From positions 10,602,501-10,666,500 of the forward strand of contig OX485805.1 in assembly GCA_950295325.1 (NCBI GenBank): DNA of 64,000 nt. The letters run 5' to 3'. Positions 20,276-34,100 of this stretch are shown piece by piece. The stretch's first letter is position 1; every line of letters starts with the position of its first letter. This DNA comes from Polytrichum commune. Taxonomy: Eukaryota > Streptophyta > Polytrichopsida > Polytrichales > Polytrichaceae. The position numbers and the translations under genes were made by a program. The notes under the pieces are model-generated. The model was not told the DNA's origin. It did not search any database and was given only the letters and a program-made list of their open reading frames with translations.

Positions 20276-22147
20276 TTTATGGGGTTCTTGGTCTAAACAC
20301 CCGCTTCAAAGTGTTCGCATCTTACAACTTTCTCCAATATGTGTTCCATATATCCTTGTTCTTATTTATGTGAATGTCTCAAAATGCCCAAAAAGTCTCA
20401 ATTTAACGAATATAGTGTTATATGTGAAAAACAACCTTGCTTGCCTTACAAGTGAATCAAGCCAATGAGAATTAGGTATAAATCAAGTTGTTTGGTTGTC
20501 AACAACCACCAATAATATCCAACATTTTTGTGCTTGATCCAATATGATATTAGCAAATTTATTATTATAGTAGACCACTAGAAAGTCTACGTGCATTGTG
20601 GGTTTAGTACAAATGGGCTAGACTTTGGGTTACTTACAAATCCTATTATGTTTGGGTTTGAATGAATATCCATATATAATATCCAATAAATATAATGTTT
20701 AGTTTACTGTTATGTTTAAGACGAAATTCCTTTGTTGGAATCAATATGCATTTAATAGACTATTATTTTGTAGGTTGAAGGCGTTGACACATGGGATTGT
20801 GTGTTTGCATAAATTACCATTGGGCCAAATAATGTTAAAGATAATCAATCGAGGTACACACTAATGGAAATAAGTGGTGTAATTTGGCAGGCCAAATGAC
20901 TTTGACAATCACAATAGCCACTCAGGTTCCAACTATAGTGATAAATGTGAATTGAACTTAATCATGCTATTTCCAAACTTGGTGTCCAATGACCACACTT
21001 TGAGTACACGATAAGTTACAATGTCAAATATGTTTTGAGGACTAAAATAGTGTTCAACAAGCAGTTTATCTCTACCACTTCTAATAGTGGAACCCCTTAG
21101 CAACATCCCATAAGTCATTAGACAAATACAAAAACTAAAACATGGAGGTGTCATGGCATTGAAAATATGAATGCACTTACTCTAACAAAAAATCAAGTAA
21201 AATCTACTTTCCCTCCTTCCCTTCCTCCTCTACCTCTATCCTCTCTTCTGTGTGATTCCTTCCTCTCTCTCATCATTTGTACTTCATGCTTTCCTTGGGG
21301 TTTCCCTTGCCCTCAAATACATGGTGTTCATTAAAGTTCGAGTAAGTTTCAAGATTATGACAATCTCTTCCAAAGATTTACATGCAAGGATGAAATAAAT
21401 AAGAAAAAAACTTCTTATTTTGTGCAAAAAGAACACCTTTGCCAGCCTCGATTGTCCAAATACATCCGTCAATTCAATTATAGTGGTTAGGATTGTCCAA
21501 GGAATGTGCATATGCCCTGATAGGTCTCAACCCCAGTTCTCCCAACCTATACCTAGCTTCTATATCTTTGTCGCCCCTTCTTCTATATATTGTTTGTTGT
21601 TATTTAATTTAAGAATCTTGATGGGGCTCCCAAAACTAATGATCTCAAATGGAACAAGGCCATGTATATGTCACATAATATACATTGTCATTTAGACAAT
21701 AATCTCTATACCAAGAGGATGTGGAACAGAGTTCACTAGATGTAAACATAATTGCATAATATACATCTCCAAAGTTGATTAATCTCGTTCACTTGAATAC
21801 CATGGACATCCTAACGTACATGGCACTAAAACCAACATCCCAAAATCTTGCATACTAAATACATTATTGATGTAATAAATGTCCACCACCTTAGCATCAA
21901 GTTTCCTTGTTGGTTTTGGGTCATCTACCAGTAAAACTATTAACCCTTGACAACTCCTACTACATACAAAAATTTAGTTTAGACATGCTTTGGTGTGTTG
22001 GAATCACCTGTCAACTGCTAACAATAAGGATCTAAAATATTTCAGTCTAATGATAGCAATTATCCTCAGTACTTAACGTGTTGGTTTCAGCACCATCTAC
22101 TCTACATGTTGCATGTGCAATGAGTATTTGTTTGGAGATGACCTCGA
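20276..22147. other. No gene recognised
   Basis: AT-rich. It contains the right half of the hairpin module (about 20387-20419), the segment related to 10780-10960, and a CT-rich tract near 21200-21270. Short open frames have no family resemblance. The left end of the P450 gene follows. Confidence 0.5.
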
Positions 22148-25100
22148 TCAGGGCTTTCGGCTTTGAACAAACATTGGGAACCCATCTTTGGGATCCCATT
22201 CCATTTTCCTCGCGTAATCTTCTTTGGAGTCGTCAACTCCCACCCTCTCCCACCTAGCAAACAGAGTGCAATGTGATATACTGAAATTACACAAGCTTTT
22301 TGAAAGGAATCGAACAAGTGTGTTTGAAAACAGAACATGATTCTTTTTCTCTTGGAAGACATATGTAAGGCATGCATTGACCAAATTCGACACCGAATCT
22401 GGTTCTCTCAGTCATCTTCATGGAATTCATCATAGATAAAGCCTAGATATTCCCAGGCTTCAATGTGAAGCTCAATATTGTGTATGTAAGTAGATGTGTT
22501 TTCACTCAGTGCATGCATAGCGAGATGCACTAGATGGCAGACTCAAACCTTACTACAACTCAAAAGAATGTGGTAACAAAATTAGGTCTTTCAAGATCAT
22601 CCATGAACACATGATAACATTGTGAGGAAATAGCTTGACACACTAGAGCATGATTTACTAGAGAATATCAAGTACGGTAAATAATTAACTTGGGATTTGG
22701 AGACAATTGCCAAGATTATGAGGTGTATTTTGGATATGCCAAAACTATTATGATAGGGAATCAAAGGATGACCAAGAAGCGCAACTTCTCCCCTCCCTCC
22801 TAAATTACCAACTAAGCAAACATATTTGGAGGCTTCAAATTATCAACCACTTGAACATTAAAAAAAAGGACATGTAGACCTAAAGCGAATAGAGAGTAGG
22901 AAGTGCTATTGTACCTGCATTTGGTGATGAGATGGTTAATAAGAAGTATTGTTTGTATCCTTGCCATTTCTTGACCAGGGCAAGATTTTGGACCAATCCC
23001 GAAACCAAGATATGTGCCAATTTTTGGAGCAGTCTTTTTACACATCATGGTAAACAACACACCAACCATTCAATTAGATGCAAATGCACAAGGCCATGTA
23101 TCATGTCCAACAATTTTTCCTTGCACACAAATAGTCATTGTCTTAATGAGATCCATATCTAATGAGAAGAGAGCATTTTTTTTGTTCATGAACATTATGT
23201 GTCAAAATGACACAAATTAACCTTCAATGTGTAATATTGTATCAATCATTGGAAGTTCTTTTCTACCACTGCATGTACATTGTGTTATATGTGAAAAATA
23301 CAAATCTGGTAAGGTCTTTTGACCACCATCTTTCTCCAAGTATGTATAACTTAGTATGTATAACTAGGGTTTTCGTTACATGTTTCTAATTTTCTTCTCC
23401 AAATCAATATGTTTTGCAATATGCATGTATTGACAGAGCATACAAATCCTTCCTCCAGATTTACTTCAAATCCTTACTATCAATAATTGTGAACACAAAA
23501 TTGGTATCATAGGCCTATTAATCAACGAACTAAGTTAGACTCTGGAAGAAAGTCTTACTTGAAACCTAGATGGATTGAAAGCCAATGGATCTGGAAATAT
23601 CTCTGGGTTTGTATGAATACCAGCTGCAGATATCCACACTGTCGAGTCTTTTGGAATTGTGTAACCTAGTAACAGAACACATATGCTCAGCTAATGTATG
23701 CAAAAGCAATTAGTACATTTCAATCATTATTTGACCTTCATACAACAAGGTAAGCAGGTTTTAAACGGAAACTTTTAGCTCTGCCCCCATTTCTAGTTGG
23801 ATATGAAACACGCAATTAGTACAAGATGAATAGCATATCCAAATCGTGCCCGTAGCCATTTTCTTCAATTCTTCAGAGTGAGATTCTATTCATTATTCAA
23901 TGATGAGATACGTCGACCCCCCATTATGTACTTGATTATTGAGCCTAGAACGATTAACAAATGTTGAGCACATAGTCCAATCCCTTTGAAGCAAATGTAT
24001 TTTTTTTCTGTCCATTCTTAGATCCACACCTAACCGCACACCATTCAAATATAGGTGCCAATTTAAGATAAGTAGCTAAATTAGGTCCGCTTACCTTACA
24101 AAATAGACAACAGAATATGCCTAGACCTACAAGAGCTGTAACTTGTCTAATATTCTCTATCCAACATAATCTCATTTTACCTTGATAGTCGATGTCTTCT
24201 GCGGCGTGCCTTGGAAGCAATGTAACGATCGATCGAAGTCGATGGACCTCATGAAAGACCTACAAGTTGCCCACAAATTGTACTGGAAATAAATGACGTG
24301 AATAAATCGCAAGCCTGAAGCATCGGGGAGCATCTGGAGCTCGAAGCAAATTGAAGGTCATGTAATGATGTTGGAAGGAAAATTTTGAAGCCAAATGGAC
24401 AAGACAGTACATACTTGAGTTGTGAGAGGCAAGGACTTTAAGTTGAACCATTTCATAGAACCATCCTCCATGACTTTCTTCTGGAATTCTTCATTCTCTG
24501 CCTGCACGAGGATGAACACAGACAACGTAGAATCAAAGCACCAAACGATGCGATCCTTCGGAGTTTTAAAGGTTTTCTAACACTGTCTGAGCATGTATCA
24601 CTTGTTAGGTAGTCTTGAAAGGTGACGAGGAGAGTGGTCGATGGGATGTGATAGCAGCGAGACATCCATCTACCGCTCAAGCCATGTATGGGGTTTAATT
24701 TGGAACCAGTTGGCTCATGGACATAAATAATAGGTTTTGGATGAAATGCTATTTGCGTGGATTTTTTTTAAAAGAAATGAAAAACACATCTACAAGAGGA
24801 GAGCACATGACAAGATGATGTGGTGGTTTTGAGTGGATGGGTGGATGTCTCATTGCCACCACAACCGGTCATCCACTTTTGTAATATATCACTACAATGT
24901 ATGTGAGTGTTGGATAGTTGACGTACGAAACTAGGAAATTGTCCTACTTCGCTGGAAAATCTGCAAATTTATCAGAATGTTAGATTTACATATTTTTCCA
25001 AGGGAACATGACAATTGCCAAGGACCCATATGATGGAACATAACCGGTGTGAGGATAGCACAAAGATAGCTGCCAGAAGTGCTCTCCACTTGGGTGAGCG

Positions 25101-28100
25101 ACAAATTATGGAACTGAAACATTGCGTGAGCAACAAACTGAGTCTATCTGAATCCGAGTGACTCAAACCGTGAGCTCAATGAATGGGGAGAACTAACCGC
25201 TAGTTACAGATGAACCGGTTGAAGTTCAAGATTGCAGGAAAACTACTGATCATTTTTAGAGGAATTTATGGAATATACCTCAAATCAATAAAGAAAAACC
25301 AAAGGTCACAACATGTAACCGGTTCGACTTGGAAACACTAGGATCTTGACCAATTATGCCCAAAAATCTCCCCGAACAAGGTGCGAGCTCAAGTTTCATG
25401 GGACTTGTTAATCAATTACCCGGGAAATGCATTAATCACCTGAATGGATTCTCGCACTTCGGGATAGTCGTGAAGGTATTTGATAACCCACGGAGTCAAA
25501 AACTTGATGGTGGTGCCCACAAACATGACACCGACGATGAGTGACGCCATTTCGTAATGCGAGTAGTTCTGAGTGGTATCCGCCATGAGGATGCTCAAGA
25601 GGTCTCTCCTTGGGCTTCCTTCCGCAATCCGTTTCCTTATGCACTTTTCGATTCGATTGATGAAGGATTTGCGAGCCTGCAAGGTACCGGAGAATCACAT
25701 CAAATTTGTTCTGAGGAAGCTTAAGAATCTACTTCAGGGATAGGGCACGCAAGTCTTATGAAGCATACCTACACACAGAAATTCATATTGCTTTTTGTCA
25801 CAAGTATTTGAGAAAACTAAGAGTAGGTATAATTTATGGACAAAAGACTTGCCCAGAAACAATAATGTGTCTTACTGCATTTCTGCACCATCAAGGCATG
25901 TTTAAATTTGAATACATTTATTATTCAGAGGAAAAATCTAGAAGAATATGATGGAAACTCTTTCTATACATGAATTGAGAATAAATATGGTCAAATAAGC
26001 GTTTTGTCAATGTGTAATTTTCATAAATAGCATCATCATGCAACTACAATGTGTGCTCTTCACAAATAGGCTTGAACATCTTCTATGGCATTGACTAAAA
26101 GTCTTTAAATATCTCCATGATGTAGACAACGAAAAGTTTTATAAACAATAGCACAGAGATCCCATTTTTTACCATCAATCATGTGGATATAGACAACTTA
26201 TTATTATTATTGTTTACTACTATTGAAATCTACCACAAAAGATGTGATCTACATTCAAGATTAGTTTTTTTCATTTCCATCATAGAGGTTGCCAATAGAA
26301 GTGCAAGTATATAATTTTATTGTGTCCAAAATTCATGCATAAGTCTAGATTTACTCAAAACTTAGTTAAAACCATGCTTCAAGAGGGGTCGATAATGGGC
26401 AAATTGCCTTCAATGCTTTGTGGTAAGGGAAACCCGACAGATGGATAGGTAAACTCAAGAATGCTTTTCTTATCCAAACTACCTCTTCCGCCACTGTGTC
26501 TATTTCGTCCTCTCCGGTCTCCGTCCACACAAAGTCCATAACTAAAAGAGAAGAATATTGCAATACAACTCACAAAAATTACGGTGGAATCAATAAGTAG
26601 CACAAGGAGTTTAGGGCAATTTGGCCACCTAGGGAAAAGATGTTGTAAAGTGGTAAGCCTAGTGAATGGAGGTCACACGTGTGTGACTTTTGCAATTAAT
26701 AAAATACATGACAAAGATCACAAACTCTGCAGTTCCATATATACTTATCTATCAACAAGATTCTCATGTGGCTCACCATATTGATTTACCATCCAATTTT
26801 TTTTTAAAGTCCAAATGGGGTAACATTCGGACACTACACCATATACCAAATTTCAAGTGGCACTAAAACTGATGTGCCATGTTAATTTGAGCCCAAGCCT
26901 CGATGTAGTACCAAGTGTCTCATTTCACCTTCTAAGGTCATTTACATGGGGCAATGAGGATTAGTGTAGAGCAAAGCCCCACATTTTCCTTTCTAATTGC
27001 ACCCATACCCAGACCATGCCCATCAGCAGCGACCTATGCCCACCCATGCCCACCCATAGCATGACATGTGCGCACCCATGCCCACCCATGCCCACACATA
27101 GCATGACATGTGCCCACCCATGCCCACCCATGCTATTCAAATTGCGCCCATGTATTCAAAAATTATGTAATGTGTATTGTGTAATTGTGTAATTGTGCCC
27201 CACCCATGCCCACCCATGAACAATAATATCGCAGCCATGCCCACCCATGCCCACCCATGAACAATAATAGCTCAGCCATGCCCACCCATGCCCGCCCATG
27301 AACAATAATATTGCACCCATGCCCACCCAAAACCCATGGGCATGTGTGAGCCCAAAAGGGTGCCCACATTTAGTCTTAGACCCTTGAAACGTTAGTTGAT
27401 GCACTTTGAAGTAGCATGTTACTTCACAAAAATATAAAAAGAGTGAAATGTTAGTCTTAGAAGTACCATGTTGTAAGAGGCTAGGATGTGAGTTGTTATT
27501 GTGTTTTTACCTTCGGAAGGATTTGAGTGAATGAGGATAGGTAAGGAGAACTTGGATTGAGTAGTTAGTGAGTAGGCTAGTACAAATGGATGGAGACAAC
27601 CAAAGTGACTCAAGAGGCAAGTGCATTCGAATTGGGATGAATGGAGGATCACATGGAGCGCACAAGTGGACCACCTCATCATGGCCACTTAATGGGGAAG
27701 GCCCAAGGAAGAATGCAAGGTGGAGGATAAGCAAATTCTCAAAGCACCAATCAAATCACGAGTTAAGCATCGTGGTTTGAATTAAGTGGTGAGCGACGAT
27801 TTGGGAAAGTAAGGGGAGAAAGTTATGGCGGCGGAAAGCGAAGGAGGCTAAGTTTGGGTTGAAGCATCCCAAGTTTGGTAAAGTGTGGTAGGTAGAAAGC
27901 CAAGGCTAGTTAAATGTTCGAATTAGGATCCTTGTTGATCATTTGAGGGAGGAAGGCTTAGAAGATAGGATTGGCGCCTACTAAGTAGGAGGAAATCTCA
28001 AGGGCTTATCGTGAGCCTTGAGGGTGCTCACCCCCTCAAGCTTACTATATAATCCCTCATTATTCCCTCACTCATCCTCTCTTTCCTTTGTGCTCCAAGG

Positions 28101-31100
28101 CACCCCACGAGTTATAAGTGTGGGTGTGGGAAGCCATATTGGAGCACATGTGTGTGCTTAGTTTTTAGTTTGAGAGCCAAGGCTTGTTAGCCTTGAAGAG
28201 GGCTTGACCTCTTGGTAGAATTAGTGTTGACGTGAAGGATTTTAAAGTTAATTCATGATTCCAATTTGTGGTACTTAAAGTTCATGTTTTGAATACACGT
28301 GGTTGCAAGTTCCATGTTTAAGAGTTGAGCACTTGATGTTGTGATGAGTGCAAAAATATACTTGTGTGGATTAGTTAGTCTTAGTGAAGTTAGGAAATTC
28401 TCTCTCCCCCTCTCCTCTCTAGGATTTTAGGATTTTAAGATTAGAGAAGAATTGCGTGATTAGAAAGGGGTTGTTAGTAGAATTAGGGAAATTAGGTAGG
28501 AAGATTAGTTAAGGGCTTGAATAATTAGTGAGGTAGTTGGGGATTACAACTACAAAGTTGTGGGTTCATGAAGGAGCTGGGTTTATGAAGGAGCTGGGTT
28601 TGTTTAGTTAGAAAGTAAAGAGCTGGGTTTATGAAGGACCTGGGTTTGTTTAGTTAGAAGCTAAGGAGCTGGGTTCATGAAGGAGCTAGGTTTATGAAGG
28701 AGCTAGGTTTATGTAATTAGAAAGTAAAGAGATGGGTTCATGAAGGAGCTTAGTAGATAGCCTACCTAATTAGCTCATAGACAAGTAGTTAGTTACATTA
28801 TGCTAGTTAGTGTTATGTGTGGCTTTCACAAGTAAATGTATTTGAGATTGACTATAGAGAATAGTGTTTTTTTAACACTTGCATCCTCTCTTTAAAAATA
28901 AACCACGTGCACAAATTAATGGAGAATGTGGAGCACTCTCGCGATGGCAAGACAAAGGAAGCAAAGACCAAAGGTGCGAGGGAGAGATTGACATAAGTCA
29001 CATAAGTATTTCTTAATACTTAAAGGCTTATGTACGGTATGGAGACACCAAGTGAGACCTCTTATAGTAGCGATACGGAATACACAAGTGATAGTTCAAG
29101 TGGTAGTATAGAGTCAACGGCACGGACTCCATTTAGGAGAGGGATATCCTTAAGGGCTTGTGTAGCTAAAGCGGCCGGATGGACGTTAGAAGCAAACAAA
29201 GACAAAATAGCACCCGAGCATAAGGAGGTTAAAATAACATAGTTAACTTGTGCATTCTCCACATACGTATTGAAATCGTACATTGAGTTGTTAAAAGTGA
29301 AATTCCAGTTAAATCCAAGACCACTTGAAGGGTGAACCTTGCACTATGGACTCATCCAAGTCCAAATCCAATACCGCGGAGGAATGTGAGCCCAAACCCA
29401 CTACTCGGACTACGGACGCTTAAGGGTGGGGGGTTTGGCCTCACATAATTGGTGCGTCCGCCGGGAGCGAAGCGGAAGGTAGTTACAAGACTTGGAGGCG
29501 ACTAGGAGACTTGGAGGCAACTAGGAAAAATTGGAGACACAAACTTGAGAGAAGGGAAGGAGCACCCGAAACTCGGTAAGTATTCTCTCTTTGGGTTACA
29601 TTTGAATTCATTGTATTTCAACTATTCCTTGGAATGAATTGCATTGTCAATTACGCAAATTCATTTTTGAGGAAGGAGCGCGGCGAAGGTACGTCCTCAA
29701 CCTTTTTGGGGATTTGCTAAGAACTTTAAAGGAACCTATAACCGAGTAGCTCATTAAAACATTAGAGGGTAAATTCACCTTAGGACATTGAACTTTGACA
29801 CTCACCTCGGGGTGAGTCTCAAAGTTTTGGGAGTTGTCATTTCATGCTCTAGATTAAATTAATATTTCACAAAGTTTATGGTGTTGTTACATTGAGTCAC
29901 GATTGAGGGGAGTGCTAACTCACAGGGGGATGCGATTGCTCAAGGTATGTTTATTTCTTCAAAGTGAACTCATTAACTAATTAAGGAATGCCTTTTGTAC
30001 TCGTGATTGTTGTTATCCGTTGTAGAGGGTAATTCCCGAATTGTGGATGGTGTGAGAAGTTGAAGGGTGAAGCCTCGACTTTTAACATAATCTACTCGGA
30101 AGGTCACCCCCTCACAATCGGTATTGTGGTGAGTGTTAATTTGCGGGAAGGTGCGGAGGTGATGCTCCGACTTAACCAAAAAATTAACATGAACATGCCT
30201 ATCCCCTATTGGGATTCTTTCACCTAAGTGGGCTTGCAGGTTCTTTTCCTCACCTCCTAAAAAAATTATAACCACACCAAGACAAGTGAAAATATTAAGA
30301 GGGGAATTGCTAGGATTATGTGTGGTCAAGTGAGGGTCGATCGATTCTTATGGAATGCAAGGTAGGACTCGCTCACAAAAACCAAGTTTGATAGTAGGAC
30401 TAGAGAAATCTACTCGAAAGAGGCGGTCCTCTAAAATCAGTGATAGATTAGAACAAGATAATGTTAGAATAGAGAGTTGTTTGAACGTCGAACCTAGGAC
30501 TAGGTCAATTCTAGACACCTTAGAACTTGGAGCTCAACTTGAAGAGGAGATCACTCCCTCCAAATTGAGTGGTGAAACTTCTTCGGAAAATTACACACTT
30601 AGAGAAGAATTCCCGGTAGAAGTTGATAGGGGATTGTTGAATAGTTCACCGGTCACCATGGCCGAGGAACGGGGGATGGATCCACCACCCATACCCCCAA
30701 TTCCGCCCATACCTCCTATACCTCCAATAGACCCATTGGTTAGGCCAAGAGGCCTACCAATTGTGGTTCCACAAAATTTAGCGGCGATGGATATGCCATC
30801 TCATCTCCCTAAATTTTATGGGACCAAGGATGAGGACCCCTCTCGGCACATGGAACGGTATATCGAACGGTTGGCTAGCTTCCTCATAACCGACCCGGGT
30901 TATTGGTTAGTGTGGTTTCCTACCACTCTAGAGGGGGAAGCCTATGAATGGTATCGGGATCATGCCGAGGGACATTTTAGGGGATGGGAACAATTACAAA
31001 GGGAGTTTCTTAACGAATTTAGGCCGGAAGTGGGTCAAAGTACCGCATTAAGGGCATTGTCGTCATTGAAGCAAGGAAGGGAGGAAGAAATTTCGGCTTA

Positions 31101-34100
31101 CATTAGGAGGTTTGATTTAGTGTGCACTAGATTTGTGGGTACCATGCTCAACGACGACACGCTAAAGCAATTTTTCATTCAAGGGTTTTTTAAGTCCGGA
31201 ACTATTAGGGGTGTTCTAGAAAGGAATCCCTTGACCTTGGCGGATGCCAAGCGTGCGGCTAGAGATATTGAAAACTTGGATAAAGATCACGAAAGGCTAT
31301 GGAGAAGGGAGGATGAATTGATCCCACAATTCATCCCCATACGCCCTAGGGTGGTAGCGGTAGAACCCGCTAAGTATGAGAACCAAATTCCATATGCCAT
31401 TGTGGACACCGGTCCCCGACCTTTAGCGGTTAGGGAACCGGCACCTCTTTTGGCACTACCGGCCCCTAGAACGGATCCACACTTGGAGGAGGTTGAGAGA
31501 AGACTAGGTGCTAGCCAACTAGGATTCCAAGAGGCTATGATAAAACAAATGCAAAGCCTCACGGATCAAATGTCATTAATGATCCGGAGTCAACAACCGG
31601 GGCCTCCACCCCCGGTTGAGTCGGGTAGGCATTCTTCCGGATTATGGTGTGTCCAATGTGGCCAACCGGGCCACACGCGTCAATTTTGTAGAAGTGGACA
31701 AAACCGTGACCAAAGAGGAAACGGTAACCCACCTCAACAAAATCAACGAGGTCAAGCGCCACCTCACTATGGAAATGGAAGCAATAGAGGACCACAACCT
31801 AGAGGGCAAGGTGGCCAAAATTTAGAGAAGAAGGAATTTCATCCCTTTTGTGGAAGGTGGCACGCTCAAGGACAATGTTGGTCCGAAGGTCAAGAGTTTA
31901 ATTGTAGCAATTGTGGAGGAAGTCATCCCTCGGATACGTGTCGCCAACCGGACAAAATAATTAATGTCCCTTACCCGGTGGCTAATCCACAACAACAAGC
32001 AAGGGATAATATGCGAGGTGCTAGGCCACAAGGAGTACCGGCCAATGAACTTAGGCCACCTAACTTATACTATGACCATAGTAATGCTAGGCAAACTTTT
32101 CATCCACCGGCGGGCTTGCAAACTACAACCGGTTACATTCCAATACAAAATAGACAAGGAGTTCCACCTAATGGTAGTAACGGGAGACAAGCGCCTCCAA
32201 CGGATCCGGGACCATCTAACTCCCAAGATGTTAGGTTCATGGATGGAGTGTTGGAGGCCACATGTGATGACATGCTTCCTCTCCCAACGAGAATTGGAGA
32301 GGAGCAAAGTCAATGGCCTCCTCACACCAATGCTATTACATATGAGTTAGTGAAGGGTAAGGGTGTGGTTGAAGAAGCACCTGCACTAGCGGTAACTACT
32401 AGGGCTAGGAGAGGGGATGCCCCGTTGGAGGTAGGAATAGGAGAGCAAGGAAATTACTCTTCGGATGAAGAGATTAATCTCTCCGAGTTGGATAGGGTAG
32501 CTAGAAGAGCTACTAAGGATGTGGAGAGGGAAAATATAATTTTACAAGATAGGGAGAGGACTAATGCGGTACATGACTTGGATAATAGCGATGTGGGTGA
32601 ATGGGAAGGACCGGGGGTTCCCGTAGACGAATTCGACGTAGTGGGTAATTCTAAGGTGGAAAGATCTACCGGGTACGACTTGTGGGCGGACCTTAGTACA
32701 CTCAAGGCGGATATTACTTTCGGCCAACTATTGGAAATTTCACCCACGGCAAGGAAAACATTAAAGGAGGGAATGCCGGTACACAAGAGGATGAGGAAGG
32801 TGAAAGCTAAAATAGCCGCTAGGATCCAATCACAAGGTGGAAGAGACGTGAAAGCTATAGAAATAGAAGTTGTTATAGTAGATAAGGTGGTTCCTAATGT
32901 GCTAGTCGACGGAGGGAGTAGTCTAAATATACTACCGGAGGATACTATGAAAAAATTGGGACTTGGACTCACGGGGCCTTCACCTTTGGTCATAAATATG
33001 GCAAATCAAAGTTCGACTACGCCTTTGGGGATGATCAAGGATTGTAGAATGACTACGGGAGGTGAGGAGTACTTGGTCACCTTCCATGTCATTAAAATGC
33101 ACTCCAACAAGGACACCTTCCCCATTTTGCTAGGTAGGCCTTGGTTGCGGATGGCGAATGCTATGGTCAATTGGGGTGGACCTAAACCATCCATCACTTA
33201 TGGTCCGGAGGGTAATAGGGTCATAGTGTCCATTGGTTCATTAGAAGGATGGATGGAGAAGGAGATGTATTTGCCATTGGAGAAGGAAATTGATGACTTA
33301 AACGAGAATGAGATTGGCAAGGCATTGGTGGGAGTCGTCCATCCCGAAGGTCAAAGGGTTGTTATAGATTCGGGCTCGGGAAGTCTAGGTCCTAATTTTT
33401 ACAATTATGGGGATAATGGGGATTATGCCCAATGGCTAAGGGAGTACCCCGAGTCCGAGGTTGATGTAATGGTTACATTTCACCAAGTAGGCTTAGGGAG
33501 TGAATTTCCTAGTGTTAGTTTAGGAGAGGGCTCATTGTTGGAGCCATGTGAGGTGCTCACCGAGGAAGAGTGGGTTAGCGGTGGGTTAACACCTTGGGTA
33601 GATGACGTGGAAGAGGGTGAGGTTAGTTTAATTCATGTAGATGGGACTCAAGAGGAGGATGTGATTATTGAGTCATCGAAATTGGAGGAGCCTTTACATT
33701 TCAAGACCACGTCTACGGGGATAGTTGTAGGTCAAGATGTGAAAGATTATCCCAATGTGCCTTCCGATTGGTATCGGAACAAAGAGGAACAAGCACATGT
33801 GTCGGAAGCGGATTGGCGGTACGTGGATGTGAAATTAAAGAATGGAAAAACCCGACAAATGAAGATGGGCTCCAAATTGGGGGAGAAAGAGGTTAGGGAG
33901 TATAGCAATTTGGTGGATGAGTTTAGTGATACTTTTGCATGGTCCTACGATGAGCTTAAGGGAATTCCTAGGGAAATGGTAGAGCACCGGATTCCTTTAA
34001 TTCCGGGGGCGAGGCCAATTAGACAAAAGGAGAGGAGGATGAATCCTCAATTGCAATTGTTGGTGAAAGCGGAATTGGAAAGGTTATTGAAGGCCGGGTT

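Noticed and set aside
1-20300. Insertion of a giant virus as the source of the ParB/methyltransferase-like, transposase-like and phosphatase-like genes
   Set aside because: No viral hallmark gene is visible (no capsid, packaging ATPase or DNA polymerase), and the genes carry spliceosomal introns. The idea remains possible only as a remote origin.
24931-25166. Minus-strand frames between P450 exons (one with WRALLAAIF... text) as an extra P450 exon
   Set aside because: The exons on both sides already join in phase and cover the expected segment in order; this frame would duplicate a later region and is out of order.
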